DNA from: Bacteroidales bacterium
GTDB taxonomy: Bacteria; Bacteroidota; Bacteroidia; Bacteroidales; UBA1402
DNA length: 64,000 bases
Direction of reading: 5' to 3'
Assembly (NCBI GenBank): GCA_017380635.1
Contig: JAFODP010000006.1
Span: 19,069 to 83,068, forward strand
In this document: positions 47,980-56,086 of the stretch, in pieces
Layout of the letters: each line of letters starts with the position of its first letter
How positions within the stretch are numbered: the stretch's first letter is position 1
The notes under the pieces: generated by a model
Database searches by the model: none
Told to the model about the DNA's origin: nothing
The model's input: only the letters and a program-made list of their open reading frames with translations
Translations under genes and position numbers: made by a program

Positions 47980-49395
47980 TCAATCGTTGGGGCCCATTTC
48001 CTGCATGGGTTTTCTGTCGGGAGCCTTATAATCCGGGTTGAAGACTTTGCGTTGAGAATAGAGGAAAATGGCCGCCAAGATTGCGCCCAGCACATCGCAG
48101 ATGGTGCACGACGACCAAATGCCGTTCAGGCCTTTCCATCCGAAGTTTTCGAAAATATTCGGCATGATGTAAATCATCGGAAGCAGGAAGAGCAATTGGC
48201 GTGAAAGGCTTACCACGATGGAAATCCAAGGTTTGTCGATAGACTGGAAAAAGTTGGAGTTGGTTACCGTGAAAGCGATGAAGGGGAACATCACCATCAG
48301 CAGCCGCATGGCGGGCGTGGCCATGGCAACCAAAGCTTCGTCCGACGAGAAAATTCGCGCCATCGTGCCGGGAAGCAGCACGGCAATCAGCGCGCCGATA
48401 AAGCCGATGACAACCGTAACACGCAAGGTTAACGTAAAAATTTCCTTGAGTCGTTCGTTTTTGCCGGCGCCATAATTGTATCCCGCGATGGGTTGCATGC
48501 CCTGACAAATACCTAATATAAATAGGAACAAGAAATTGACATAACTGTTGACAATGCCGTAAGCACCCACTGCCAAGTCGCCGCCGTAACGGATCAGTTG
48601 CGCATTGAGCAAAGCTACCACGCCGGCCGATGCCAAGTTCATCGAGAAAGGACTGACGCCGATAAGCATGATATTACGGAAGATGTATAATCTTGGTTTC
48701 CAGGCGTGTCTGCGAAAACGGATGAAAGATTTTCTGTCGATGAAGTGAGCCAGCGAAACCAATCCGCCGATGGTCATGGAAATGGTGGTGGCCCAAGCGG
48801 CTCCGGCAATGCCCCAATCGAAAATGAAGATGAAAATAGGGTCGAGGATGATGTTGAGGATGGCGCCTCCGGCCAAAATCCACATGGCTTTAACCGGATA
48901 ACCCGATGCGCGGATCAATCCGCAGAGGTTGAAGGTGACGGTGGTCATAAACATTCCCGGCAACACAATATACATGTATTCGCGCGCGTACGCGATGGTT
49001 TCCGTGGTGGCACCAAAGGCCTGCAGGATATCGTCCATGAACAAATAACCGCAAGTGGTAAAACCGATACCAAGAATAAGGGTGAGTATCATGGAGTTGC
49101 CGACAATTTTTTCTGCCCAGTCGATGTCTTTGCGACCTAAAACGATGGAAAGTCGGGCGGAAGAACCGGCGCCCACCAACGATCCGAAGGCATGGATGAT
49201 GTTCATGATGGGAAAAGTGATGGCCAATCCGGCAATTGCCAAAGCGCCAACGCCTTGTCCGATGAAAATTCTGTCCACGATATTGTAGACGGATGCGATA
49301 ATCTGACTGATAACGGCGGGTAGGGCGTATATCCAAAGAAGTTCTTTTATGTTTCTGGTTTCCAGCTCTTTAGTTTTGTCAATCTGTGTGCTCAT
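47980..49395 (-). CDS. MATE family efflux transporter
   Basis: Polytopic inner-membrane antiporter of 471 residues with about 12 hydrophobic segments in two related halves. The MATE family marks are LPAVISQIIASVYNIVDRIFIGQ and GLAITFPIMNIIHAFGSLVGAGSSA in the first half and QGMQPIAGYNYGAGK in the second. It resembles the MepA-like subgroup that exports cationic drugs using Na+ or H+. The natural substrate is unknown. Confidence 0.93.
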   Translation of the reverse strand: MSTQIDKTKELETRNIKELLWIYALPAVISQIIASVYNIVDRIFIGQGVGALAIAGLAITFPIMNIIHAFGSLVGAGSSARLSIVLGRKDIDWAEKIVGNSMILTLILGIGFTTCGYLFMDDILQAFGATTETIAYAREYMYIVLPGMFMTTVTFNLCGLIRASGYPVKAMWILAGGAILNIILDPIFIFIFDWGIAGAAWATTISMTIGGLVSLAHFIDRKSFIRFRRHAWKPRLYIFRNIMLIGVSPFSMNLASAGVVALLNAQLIRYGGDLAVGAYGIVNSYVNFLFLFILGICQGMQPIAGYNYGAGKNERLKEIFTLTLRVTVVIGFIGALIAVLLPGTMARIFSSDEALVAMATPAMRLLMVMFPFIAFTVTNSNFFQSIDKPWISIVVSLSRQLLFLLPMIYIMPNIFENFGWKGLNGIWSSCTICDVLGAILAAIFLYSQRKVFNPDYKAPDRKPMQEMGPND

Positions 49396-49428
49396 ACGGC
49401 GTAAAAATCATCATGTTAAAATTGGCTG

Positions 49429-49436
49429 CAAAGGTA
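49429..49436 (-). promoter_or_regulatory. -7 element of the MATE gene
   Basis: TACCTTTG on the minus strand, 33 bp upstream of the start codon. No upstream TTTG at the usual distance. Confidence 0.5.
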
Positions 49437-49550
49437 GGAATTTTTTGCGCTATTTGTGAAAATTGTTTTCGCTGCATGAAATAATACTAATTAGGCTTTT
49501 CCTTAACATTATTTAGCCGATGTTTAAGAAAACTGTGTAAGATTCTGCTT

Positions 49551-49588
49551 TACATTTGCGGCGTTTGGAAGAACAATAGTGTTCTTTC
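49551..49588 (+). promoter_or_regulatory. Promoter -7 and 5'-leader hairpin of an outer-membrane protein
   Basis: TACATTTG (49551-49558) is a -7 element. The short leader contains a 9-bp hairpin, GGAAGAACA / TGTTCTTTC (one wobble pair, loop ATAG, 49567-49588), 21 bp before the ATG. The hairpin may protect the mRNA (inference). Confidence 0.5.
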
Positions 49589-49609
49589 GGTCCTTTAAAT
49601 TTTTATACC

Positions 49610-50245
49610 ATGAAAAAAATGATTTTGGCTGCAGCTCTTGCTGGCGCAGCAGTGTTGAGCATGAATGCTCAGTTGTCTTTCAGTCTTAATGCCGGTATGG
49701 CAGACGATGCCCTGGTAAGTAAATGGACGGTAGATGGAAAAGACAAAACAGAGACAGAAAACATGTCGGGAGCTTATCTGGGATTTACCACTTCGTATGA
49801 ACTGGTGCCCGGCATGGCTATCAACTCGGTGATGCAGATGAAGTATCTCTTCGACCGTGACGATGTGACGGCTACGCCCGGAACCACCAGAACCGAGGTG
49901 CAAGCGCGCAACATTCTCTCGCTTGAAATGCCTCTCCGAGCTTCTTATCGTTACGATTCCGGCGATGTGGGTCTCTTTGTCTATGCCGGTCCGGTGTTCG
50001 AGATTGGTTTGATTAACAACACGGTGACGCCAGCCGACGGCGACGATCCGAAGATTGTTAGCTATTATGGCGACAATGCACCCATGAAACGTTACGACAT
50101 GCGTATGGGCGGTGGCGTCGGTATTATCTACAAGCATTTCATGCTCAAAGGTGGCTACGATTTCGGTTTGATTGACAGATCGAATCATGACAATGTCAGC
50201 ATGCATACCCGCAGCTTGAAAGTGGGCTTGGGCTACACCTTCTGA
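49610..50245 (+). CDS. Small outer-membrane beta-barrel protein (paralog 1)
   Basis: Exported protein of 211 residues with a signal peptide (MKKMILAAALAGAAVLSMNAQ). Alternating hydrophobic beta strands, FVYAGPVFEIGL and the C-terminal GLGYTF with a terminal Phe indicate an eight-stranded or similar OmpA/OmpW-size barrel. The next gene encodes a paralog with the same plan. No ligand motif is visible; pore, structural or adhesion roles are all possible. Confidence 0.85.
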   Translation: MKKMILAAALAGAAVLSMNAQLSFSLNAGMADDALVSKWTVDGKDKTETENMSGAYLGFTTSYELVPGMAINSVMQMKYLFDRDDVTATPGTTRTEVQARNILSLEMPLRASYRYDSGDVGLFVYAGPVFEIGLINNTVTPADGDDPKIVSYYGDNAPMKRYDMRMGGGVGIIYKHFMLKGGYDFGLIDRSNHDNVSMHTRSLKVGLGYTF

Positions 50246-50282
50246 CGATGATAAATGGACGATGTAGATCGTCGGTGAATGC

Positions 50283-50318
50283 GGTTGTCCGGGCGCGACG
50301 CGCCCGGACAACCTTTTT
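50283..50318 (+). terminator. Terminator of barrel paralog 1
   Basis: Perfect 13-bp stem GGTTGTCCGGGCG / CGCCCGGACAACC with a CGACG loop and five T. Confidence 0.92.
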
Positions 50319-50334
50319 TATTTCCACATTTTGT

Positions 50335-50365
50335 TTTGCGCCTTTGGAAATAAGTCCTACTTTTG
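50335..50365 (+). promoter_or_regulatory. Promoter of barrel paralog 2
   Basis: TTTG (50335-50338), 19 bp, TACTTTTG (50358-50365): a full Bacteroidetes promoter match. Confidence 0.7.
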
Positions 50366-50401
50366 CCGCTGTATATTTATTAGTTTTTTAAACACAATAA
50401 C

Positions 50402-51025
50402 ATGAAAAAGATTTTGCTCTCATTGGCCGTTCTGATGTCCGCTGCTTTCACGATGAATGCACAATTGTCTTACAGTGTCAATGTTGGTTACGCCAACCGC
50501 GCTACAGCTTCTAAAGTAATCTATGGCGATAATGAAAATATCACCAAGGATGCGATGGGCGGTTTTAATTTAGGTGTAATGGCCAGCTACGAATTGATGC
50601 CCAATGTGGCTGTGAATGCCGGTTTGCAATTCGACTTTGCTGCTAAAACCGAAAAGGATGAAATTTTTGGCATCGAAACCAAAGTGCGTACTTTGGCCAA
50701 GGATATCGAAATTCCTGTTCGTGCTTCTTATATGCTCAATTTGGGCGAAGCATCTGTCTTTGCTTATGCGGGTCCTGCTTTTGAATTTGGCTTGGTTAAC
50801 AAGGCTGAAACTACTATCGATGAAACTTCTACCACCTTGAACGCTTATGGCGAAGATGGTGCCATGAGTCGTTTCAACATTTTGGCAGGTGCCGGTGTAG
50901 GCGTGTTGTATCACGATCTTTTCTTGAATGTCGGTTACGATTTCGGTTTGCTCGATCTTAATAAAAACGACAATAGTGCTTTGCATACCAGCGAATTGAA
51001 AGTAGGTCTCGGAATAAAGTTCTAA
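50402..51025 (+). CDS. Small outer-membrane beta-barrel protein (paralog 2)
   Basis: Exported protein of 207 residues with a signal peptide (MKKILLSLAVLMSAAFTMNAQ). It shares the plan of the preceding gene: NAQLSYSVNVG after cleavage, SYELMPNVAVN, FAYAGPAFEFGLVN, and the ending LHTSELKVGLGIKF. The pair arose by tandem duplication, but each gene has its own promoter, so they may be expressed under different conditions. Codon bias is stronger here than in paralog 1. Confidence 0.86.
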   Translation: MKKILLSLAVLMSAAFTMNAQLSYSVNVGYANRATASKVIYGDNENITKDAMGGFNLGVMASYELMPNVAVNAGLQFDFAAKTEKDEIFGIETKVRTLAKDIEIPVRASYMLNLGEASVFAYAGPAFEFGLVNKAETTIDETSTTLNAYGEDGAMSRFNILAGAGVGVLYHDLFLNVGYDFGLLDLNKNDNSALHTSELKVGLGIKF

Positions 51026-51053
51026 ATTTTTTAGAAAAATATTTCAAAAAAGT

Positions 51054-51083
51054 TTTGCAGAACGAAAATTTGTTGTACCTTTG
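51054..51083 (+). promoter_or_regulatory. Promoter of tRNA-Leu
   Basis: TTTG (51054-51057), 18 bp, TACCTTTG (51076-51083), 32 bp before the mature tRNA 5' end. Confidence 0.6.
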
Positions 51084-51115
51084 CAGCCGCAAACGACAAA
51101 GATAGTTTTGCAAAT

Positions 51116-51199
51116 GCCCAGATGGCGGAATTGGTAGACGCGCTGGTCTCAAACACCAGTGGATTCACTTCCATGCCGGTTCGATCCCGGCTCTGGGTA
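51116..51199 (+). tRNA. tRNA-Leu (anticodon CAA)
   Basis: Acceptor GCCCAGA pairs with TCTGGGT (first pair G-U). The anticodon stem CTGGT/ACCAG encloses the loop CTCAAAC, giving anticodon CAA, which reads UUG. A long variable arm (type II) and the T arm with GGTTCGATCC are present. The discriminator is A and the CCA end is not encoded. Confidence 0.95.
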
Positions 51200-51206
51200 C
51201 AAAATG

Positions 51207-51246
51207 ACAGCTGAGGAATTTAGAAGTTTCTTTGGCTGTTTTTTTT
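51207..51246 (+). terminator. tRNA terminator
   Basis: ACAGC pairs with GCTGT around an inner AGGAA/TTTCT helix, then a run of eight T. Confidence 0.75.
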
Positions 51247-51287
51247 GTTTATAAACATACACACACATAAGAAACACTATTTTATTG

Positions 51288-52574
51288 ATGATGAGAAGAC
51301 TTAGTTTGTTTTTGATGGCCCTTGTATTTGGTCAGATAATGTTTGCGCAATCCCTTCAGACGGGGAACGATAGATTTTCTATCAAGGTACAGCCCATTAT
51401 CGCTAATTATGTAGACAGAAGTTCCAATATTGATAATTTGAACCCCGCTACGCCTACGGGTATGAACTTTGCCATCGAATTTCCTTCGGCTCAACAACGT
51501 CCTTGGCAACAATATCTGAACAATCCTACCGTGGGTATGGGTATTACAACCCTCGATTTTGGTCACGACGAACGTATGGGACATGCCTATTCTGTGTATC
51601 CTTATATTCTGATTCCGGCCATTCGTCAAAAATCTCTGGAACTGGAAGTAAAGATTGCCGCCGGTTTGAGTATGGTGAGCGAGCATTGGTACACCCAAGA
51701 AGATACCAACCCCGATCATTATCACGATGCTACCACCAACACAACTTTCGGTAGTTATCTGAATGCTTATCTGAATGCGGGTCTCGATTTGAATATTCCC
51801 CTTTCGCGCAATTTGGCTCTCAATGCTGAAGCTGGTTATATACACATGTGTAACGGACGTACTGCCATGCCCAATGTGGGTGCAAATCTTTTGTATGGCG
51901 GTGTGGGTGTTGTGGCTACTATCAATCCCACCGAAAAAGTGGCGCCTGTTCATTTTCCCGATCGTCCTTACGGTTGGTGTCTGAACTTCACTGCTTCGGC
52001 CGGTACGCACGCGGCTGCCATTGCTGATGAACACAATTTCCTGATTTCATATCTGCATGCCGGAGCTGTTTATTACTTGAACAATTGGTATGGTGTGGGT
52101 CCTGGATTCGATCTTTTTTATAATGGCGCCGTTACCAACGAAACCGACCGCAGCTTGTATTGCAAGAATCATACCTACACCCTCAAAGATCAGATTCGTG
52201 GTGCCATTGTGATGAACAACGAATTTAAATTTGGCGAAATTACGGCGCTTGTCGATTTGGGCGTCTATGTGTTCAATCCTTCGCGTAATTTGTATTACGA
52301 TAGACATTTGGAATATGGTTGCGATTATAAGAATCCCTTGTTGTTCAAGACGATGGGTGCCGGTTCCGAAGAAGCTTGTTTCTATTGGAGAATGGGTGCG
52401 AAATACCGCGTTTGGGATAATCTTCACTTGCAGGTATCTGCCAAGAATCATCTCCATATTTGCGAATTTGTGGAATTCGGTGTCAATTACCAGATTCCTT
52501 TCCTGAAGAAGGATAAGCGACAAAATGGCGCGAAAATTTATCATCAACACAAAAATTGGTGGTTGGCACAATAA
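51288..52574 (+). CDS. PagL-like acyloxyacyl hydrolase (lipid A deacylase)
   Basis: Exported outer-membrane protein of 428 residues with a signal peptide (MMRRLSLFLMALVFGQIMFAQ). The motif GYIHMCNGRTAMPNVGANL resembles the His/Asn/Gly region at the PagL active site (HxSNG type), although the usual Ser is Cys here. A second family motif, KNHLHICEFVEFGVNY, closes the barrel. The predicted role is trimming of lipid A acyl chains. It may start at the ATG at 51288 or 51291. It is longer than classical PagL, as is usual in Bacteroidales. Confidence 0.82.
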   Translation: MMRRLSLFLMALVFGQIMFAQSLQTGNDRFSIKVQPIIANYVDRSSNIDNLNPATPTGMNFAIEFPSAQQRPWQQYLNNPTVGMGITTLDFGHDERMGHAYSVYPYILIPAIRQKSLELEVKIAAGLSMVSEHWYTQEDTNPDHYHDATTNTTFGSYLNAYLNAGLDLNIPLSRNLALNAEAGYIHMCNGRTAMPNVGANLLYGGVGVVATINPTEKVAPVHFPDRPYGWCLNFTASAGTHAAAIADEHNFLISYLHAGAVYYLNNWYGVGPGFDLFYNGAVTNETDRSLYCKNHTYTLKDQIRGAIVMNNEFKFGEITALVDLGVYVFNPSRNLYYDRHLEYGCDYKNPLLFKTMGAGSEEACFYWRMGAKYRVWDNLHLQVSAKNHLHICEFVEFGVNYQIPFLKKDKRQNGAKIYHQHKNWWLAQ

Positions 52575-52616
52575 TTGTATAGAATTAGCCAGTATTAACC
52601 AAAAACAACAACAACG

Positions 52617-53417
52617 ATGAAAACTGTTTTAACTGGAACACAGCAACTTAAAAGAACTATTGTTTGGACTATCGTGATTGCTTTTCTGGCAATTACCGGT
52701 TATGCCTGCTTCTACACCATCTCTTCTACCGAACGCGGTGTTTTGTCGACTTTTGGAGAAATTAAGACCGAAGCTATTGGCTCTGGTTTGCATTTCAAGA
52801 TTCCTTATATTCAGAAAATTAATCGAGTATCTATTCAGACCTACAAAATTGAAGAGAAAACCGGCGCGTATACCAAAGATATTCAGTCTGCCGAAATCAA
52901 TTATGTACTCAACTTCGATCTGATTCCCGACAACGTTCCTCTTCTTTATACCGAAGTGGGTCCTGCCTTCCAGGAAAAAATCATTACTCCCGTTATTTAT
53001 GGTGTGGTGAAAGATGTTATCGGTACTTTCAATGCCTCCGAAATTGTTGAAAATCGTGACAATGTTCGTACCCAAGTAGAAATTCGTTTGAACGACCAGC
53101 TTGCCAACAAATATTTCCGCAACATCGCTTTCCAAATTGTCAATATCGATTACGATGATGCTTTCGAACAAGCTATCGTTGCCAAGCAAGTAGCTGAACA
53201 AGAAGCGCTTAAAGCGAAAAATAATACCATTCGTATTCAAGAAGAAGCCAATCAGAAAGTGATTGCTGCCGAAGCTGAAGCCAAAGCCATCAAAGTGCGC
53301 GCCGATGCTCTCGCTAAAAATCCTAATCTTATCAACTACGAAATGGTGCAGAAGTGGGATGGAAAACTTCCTCAGTATTGTCTCGGCGACAACATTCCTC
53401 TCCTGAATCTTCAATGA
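52617..53417 (+). CDS. SPFH/prohibitin family membrane protein
   Basis: Single-pass membrane protein of 266 residues: a short cytoplasmic N-terminus, one helix (about residues 14-34), then the SPFH domain (TERGVLSTFGEIKTEAIGSGLHFKIP) and a coiled coil (KQVAEQEALKAKNNTIRIQEEANQ). It resembles prohibitin and HflC/HflK, which assemble into membrane rings and often hold the FtsH protease in check. The gene is preceded by the deacylase gene with a 42-bp gap. A specific partner cannot be named. Confidence 0.9.
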   Translation: MKTVLTGTQQLKRTIVWTIVIAFLAITGYACFYTISSTERGVLSTFGEIKTEAIGSGLHFKIPYIQKINRVSIQTYKIEEKTGAYTKDIQSAEINYVLNFDLIPDNVPLLYTEVGPAFQEKIITPVIYGVVKDVIGTFNASEIVENRDNVRTQVEIRLNDQLANKYFRNIAFQIVNIDYDDAFEQAIVAKQVAEQEALKAKNNTIRIQEEANQKVIAAEAEAKAIKVRADALAKNPNLINYEMVQKWDGKLPQYCLGDNIPLLNLQ

Positions 53418-53433
53418 CCTTTTGGTCTTTTGG

Positions 53434-53797
53434 GCAGATTCGGTTCCCGCTTTTCGTTACATAGGCCCGCTATGCGCCTCAAAGCGGAAACCGAATCTGC
53501 TCCAAAATGATTTTCGCTCCGTGTTCTCGTCACATAGTACCACTATGCTCCTCGAACCCGAAGCGAAACTCGCCTCAAAATCTCATCGAAGATGGATTAA
53601 ATGATCAACGAGCGTCCTCACGAAAGGATGCTCGTTTGCTTTATAGAAGGCCCGCTATGCGCCTCAAGGCGGAAACCGAATCTGCTTCAAAATGATTTTC
53701 GCTCCGTGTTCTCGTCACATAGTACCACTATGCTCCTCGAACCCGAAGCGAAACTCGCCTCAAAATCTCATCGAAGATGGATTGAATGATCAACGGG
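53434..53797. repeat. Hairpin-repeat cluster with a 149-bp direct duplication
   Basis: Hairpin 1 (53434-53500) has 20-nt arms, GCAGATTCGGTT-c-CCGCTTT and complement, with one mismatch. Its core is CATAG, GCCCG, CTATG. Hairpin 2 (53512-53568) has 15-nt arms with two mismatches and core CATAG, TACCA, CTATG (53533-53547). Bases 53464-53612 are repeated at 53649-53797 with four differences; the second copy lacks the left arm of hairpin 1. The core grammar matches that of the 28-kb array. Short frames here have no gene-like features. Together with the terminators this fills the 430-bp gap after the SPFH gene. Confidence 0.82.
53608..53639 (+). terminator. Terminator after the SPFH gene (copy 1)
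   Basis: ACGAGCGTCCT pairs with AGGATGCTCGT (one wobble), loop CACGAA, then TTGCTTT. The left arm begins in the last bases of the first duplicated block. Confidence 0.6.
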
Positions 53798-53824
53798 TGC
53801 CCTTGAACAGGCGCTCGTTTTTTT
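53793..53824 (+). terminator. Terminator after the SPFH gene (copy 2)
   Basis: ACGGGTGCC pairs with GGCGCTCGT (two wobbles), eight-base loop, then seven T. It is equivalent in place to copy 1 at the end of the second duplicated block. Confidence 0.78.
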
Positions 53825-53847
53825 GTTCAAAAGTCTTTGGCTCAAAC

Positions 53848-54411
53848 TCAATGCGAGGGGAAGGGAAGAATGTCGCTGGGCGAATGGCTACGCTCGTTCA
53901 ATTGTTTTTTCATCCATAGCACATGGTACCAGCGACCGAATTTGTAGCCGCAATTGTCCAGACGAGCCACCGTTTCAAAACCTAAATGCAGATGGAATTG
54001 TTCGCTGTGATGCGTCAAGTATTCGTCCTCTTGCGAAGGCGAAGCCACGATGGCATACATATCGATGATGTGCATGTCGCGAAGCGCTTTCTCCAGAGCT
54101 TCGTACAGACGTCGGCCTAGGCCAAGACCTTGGGCCTGAGGCGCGAGATAAATACTCGTTTCGGCCAACCACTGAAAAGCCTTGCGCGGATGAAAGGCCG
54201 CAGCATAAGCATAACCCAGCAGTTTTCCCTCTTGCTCAGCCACCAGATAAGGATATTTCTCCATGTGATGCTTCATGCGATGGCGAAACTCTTCCAAAGA
54301 AGGCGCTTCGTATTCAAAGCTGATGGCCGTGTTTTCCACGTAAGGCGCGTAAATGGCCAGAATGTCGGCGGCATCTTCCAAACGCGCTTTGCGGATGATA
54401 ATGTCAGACAT
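53848..54411 (-). CDS. GNAT family N-acetyltransferase
   Basis: Acetyl-CoA-dependent acetyltransferase of 187 residues, close to the phosphinothricin acetyltransferase (Pat/Bar) subgroup: IRKARLEDAADILAIYAPYVENTAISFE at the N-terminus, AYAAAFHPRKAFQWLAETSIYL, and the CoA-binding QGLGLGRRLYEAL. The substrate is unknown; relatives act on methionine derivatives or herbicide-like amino acids. I start at MSDIIIRK (54411); the longer frame to 54543 overlaps the preceding gene and adds no family sequence. It lies 38 bp after the phosphatase gene. Confidence 0.88.
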   Translation of the reverse strand: MSDIIIRKARLEDAADILAIYAPYVENTAISFEYEAPSLEEFRHRMKHHMEKYPYLVAEQEGKLLGYAYAAAFHPRKAFQWLAETSIYLAPQAQGLGLGRRLYEALEKALRDMHIIDMYAIVASPSQEDEYLTHHSEQFHLHLGFETVARLDNCGYKFGRWYHVLWMKKQLNERSHSPSDILPFPSH

Positions 54412-54449
54412 GAACAATGGTTGTGAAAGTGAATATGGCTTGAAGCTGT

Positions 54450-55127
54450 TTATCCAAGGGCGATGGGAAGAATATCCAATGCTTGGTGCACCACTTGTTT
54501 GGCGCCGTTTTGGCGAATCTCTTCTTCGCTGCGGAATCCCCAAGTGACGCCCAGGGCGTAGAATCCGCTGTTGTTGGCCGTTTGCATATCCACGCCGCTG
54601 TCGCCAATATACAGCACCTGCTCGGGTAAAATCTCCTGGCCGGCTTCCCTGCTCAATTCAGACAAAATCCAAAGTGCGCTCGTAGGGTCGGGCTTGCGCG
54701 GAAATTCCTTGCGCAGTCCGCTCGCCAAGCTGAAATATTTCGACAAGCCTAATTTTTCGATGATGATGCTGGTAAGAATGTCGGCTTTGTTGGAAAGGAT
54801 GGCTAGTTTCAATCCGGCAGCATGCAGTTTTTCAAGCACTTGCTCAATGCCTTCGTACACTTGCGTTGCGTCGCAGGGATGCGCCAGATAATAATCCATC
54901 AGAATGGCGTGGCAGGCTTCTATTTCCTCTTCGTTCTGTTGGTCGAGGGGCAGGGCTCGTTCGCAGAGATTGCGTAAACCTTTTCCTATCAGTTGTTTAT
55001 ATTCTTCATAATTATGCAAAGGATGCTTGCGTTGGGCCAAAGCAGCATTACAGGCATTGGCAATATCGGGAACAGAATTGATCAGTGTTCCATCAAGATC
55101 GAAAATAACTGCTTGAAAATTAGACAT
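54450..55127 (-). CDS. gph: Phosphoglycolate phosphatase-like HAD hydrolase
   Basis: HAD-superfamily phosphatase of 225 residues. Motif I is FDLDGTLINS, motif II is LAILSNKAD, and motif III/IV is in the KPDPTSALW and YIGDSGVDMQTA region. The cap domain is of the Gph/PGP type. The usual role is removal of 2-phosphoglycolate from DNA repair or salvage, but HAD specificity is hard to infer. The GNAT gene follows in the same direction. Confidence 0.87.
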   Translation of the reverse strand: MSNFQAVIFDLDGTLINSVPDIANACNAALAQRKHPLHNYEEYKQLIGKGLRNLCERALPLDQQNEEEIEACHAILMDYYLAHPCDATQVYEGIEQVLEKLHAAGLKLAILSNKADILTSIIIEKLGLSKYFSLASGLRKEFPRKPDPTSALWILSELSREAGQEILPEQVLYIGDSGVDMQTANNSGFYALGVTWGFRSEEEIRQNGAKQVVHQALDILPIALG

Positions 55128-55182
55128 ATAATTATTTTGAAAAACTCGCCGTAAAGGTAGTATAATTTTGGAATTATTTTTC

Positions 55183-55190
55183 TAATTTTG
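55183..55190 (+). promoter_or_regulatory. -7 element for the NfnA/NfnB-type operon
   Basis: TAATTTTG at 55183-55190, with a second copy at 55163-55170. Neither has a well-spaced TTTG box. Confidence 0.4.
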
Positions 55191-55267
55191 CAGTTTGAAA
55201 TAAGAAAGCCAATGAAAATGTATAATTATACGCGGCTTTTGGTAATTATTTGAATAAAATATACGAA

Positions 55268-56083
55268 ATGAACAAAATTGTCAGTAAAAAGGAGTTTTCT
55301 CCATTGGTAACCCAAATCGAAGTGGAGGCTCCGTTGATTGCCCGCGCCCGTAAGGCCGGACATTTCGTGATCGTAAAAGTAGACGAAAAAGGCGAACGTA
55401 TTCCGCTTACCATCTCGGCAGCCGATACCGAAAAAGGTACCATTACCTTGGTGGTGCAGAAAGTGGGTCTCAGCTCAAATAAATTGTGTAAATTGAATGT
55501 TGGCGACGAATTGGCCGACTTGGTTGGTCCTCTGGGCAAAGCTACGCATATCGATAAATTCGGTACGGTGGTTTGTGCCGGTGGTGGCGTGGGTGTAGCT
55601 CCGCTGCTGCCTATCGTTCAAGCGATGAAGGCTGCCGGCAACCGCGTTATCTCTGTCTTGGCTGCCCGCAACAAAGACCTTATCATCCTCGAAGACGAAA
55701 TCCGCGCTTCTTCCGACGAAGTTATCATTATGACCGACGACGGTTCTTATGGCCAACAAGGTTTGGTAACCAACGGTATCGAAGCTATCATCCAAAGAGA
55801 AAAAGTGGATATGTGCGTGGCTATCGGTCCGGCTATCATGATGAAATTTGTGTCGCTGCTTACCAAGAAATACGAAGTGCCCACGGTGGCTTCGCTCAAC
55901 ACTATTATGGTGGATGGCACCGGTATGTGCGGCGGATGTCGTGTCAGCGTAGGCGGACAAACCAAGTTCGTGTGTGTGGATGGCCCCGAATTCGATGCTC
56001 ACCAAGTGGATTGGGACGGCATGATGATGCGTATGGGCAGCTACAAGGAATATGAAAAAGAAGAAATGAAAAAACTGGGATAA
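55268..56083 (+). CDS. Ferredoxin-NADP reductase subunit alpha (NfnA/SudB-like)
   Basis: FAD- and NAD-binding subunit of 271 residues with a C-terminal [2Fe-2S] site. The FAD domain shows AGHFVIVKVDEKGERIPLTIS, the nucleotide domain CAGGGVGVAPLLP, and the cluster motif GMCGGCRVSVGG with a later CVDGPEFDAH. It matches the small subunit of NADH-dependent ferredoxin:NADP oxidoreductase and dihydroorotate dehydrogenase electron-transfer proteins. The gene that follows four bases later encodes the expected partner. I start at the ATG at 55268; a TTG at 55250 is less likely. Confidence 0.88.
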   Translation: MNKIVSKKEFSPLVTQIEVEAPLIARARKAGHFVIVKVDEKGERIPLTISAADTEKGTITLVVQKVGLSSNKLCKLNVGDELADLVGPLGKATHIDKFGTVVCAGGGVGVAPLLPIVQAMKAAGNRVISVLAARNKDLIILEDEIRASSDEVIIMTDDGSYGQQGLVTNGIEAIIQREKVDMCVAIGPAIMMKFVSLLTKKYEVPTVASLNTIMVDGTGMCGGCRVSVGGQTKFVCVDGPEFDAHQVDWDGMMMRMGSYKEYEKEEMKKLG

Positions 56084-56086
56084 GCT

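Noticed and set aside
52564..52578. TGGCAC-N5-TTGT as a sigma-54 promoter for the SPFH gene
   Set aside because: It overlaps the last codons of the deacylase gene (Trp-Leu-Ala-Gln-stop), the -12 part is imperfect, and there is no upstream repeat cluster; coincidence is likely.
53422..53919. Short overlapping frames in the hairpin cluster
   Set aside because: They repeat the same peptides from the duplicated block and are better explained as structured non-coding repeats.
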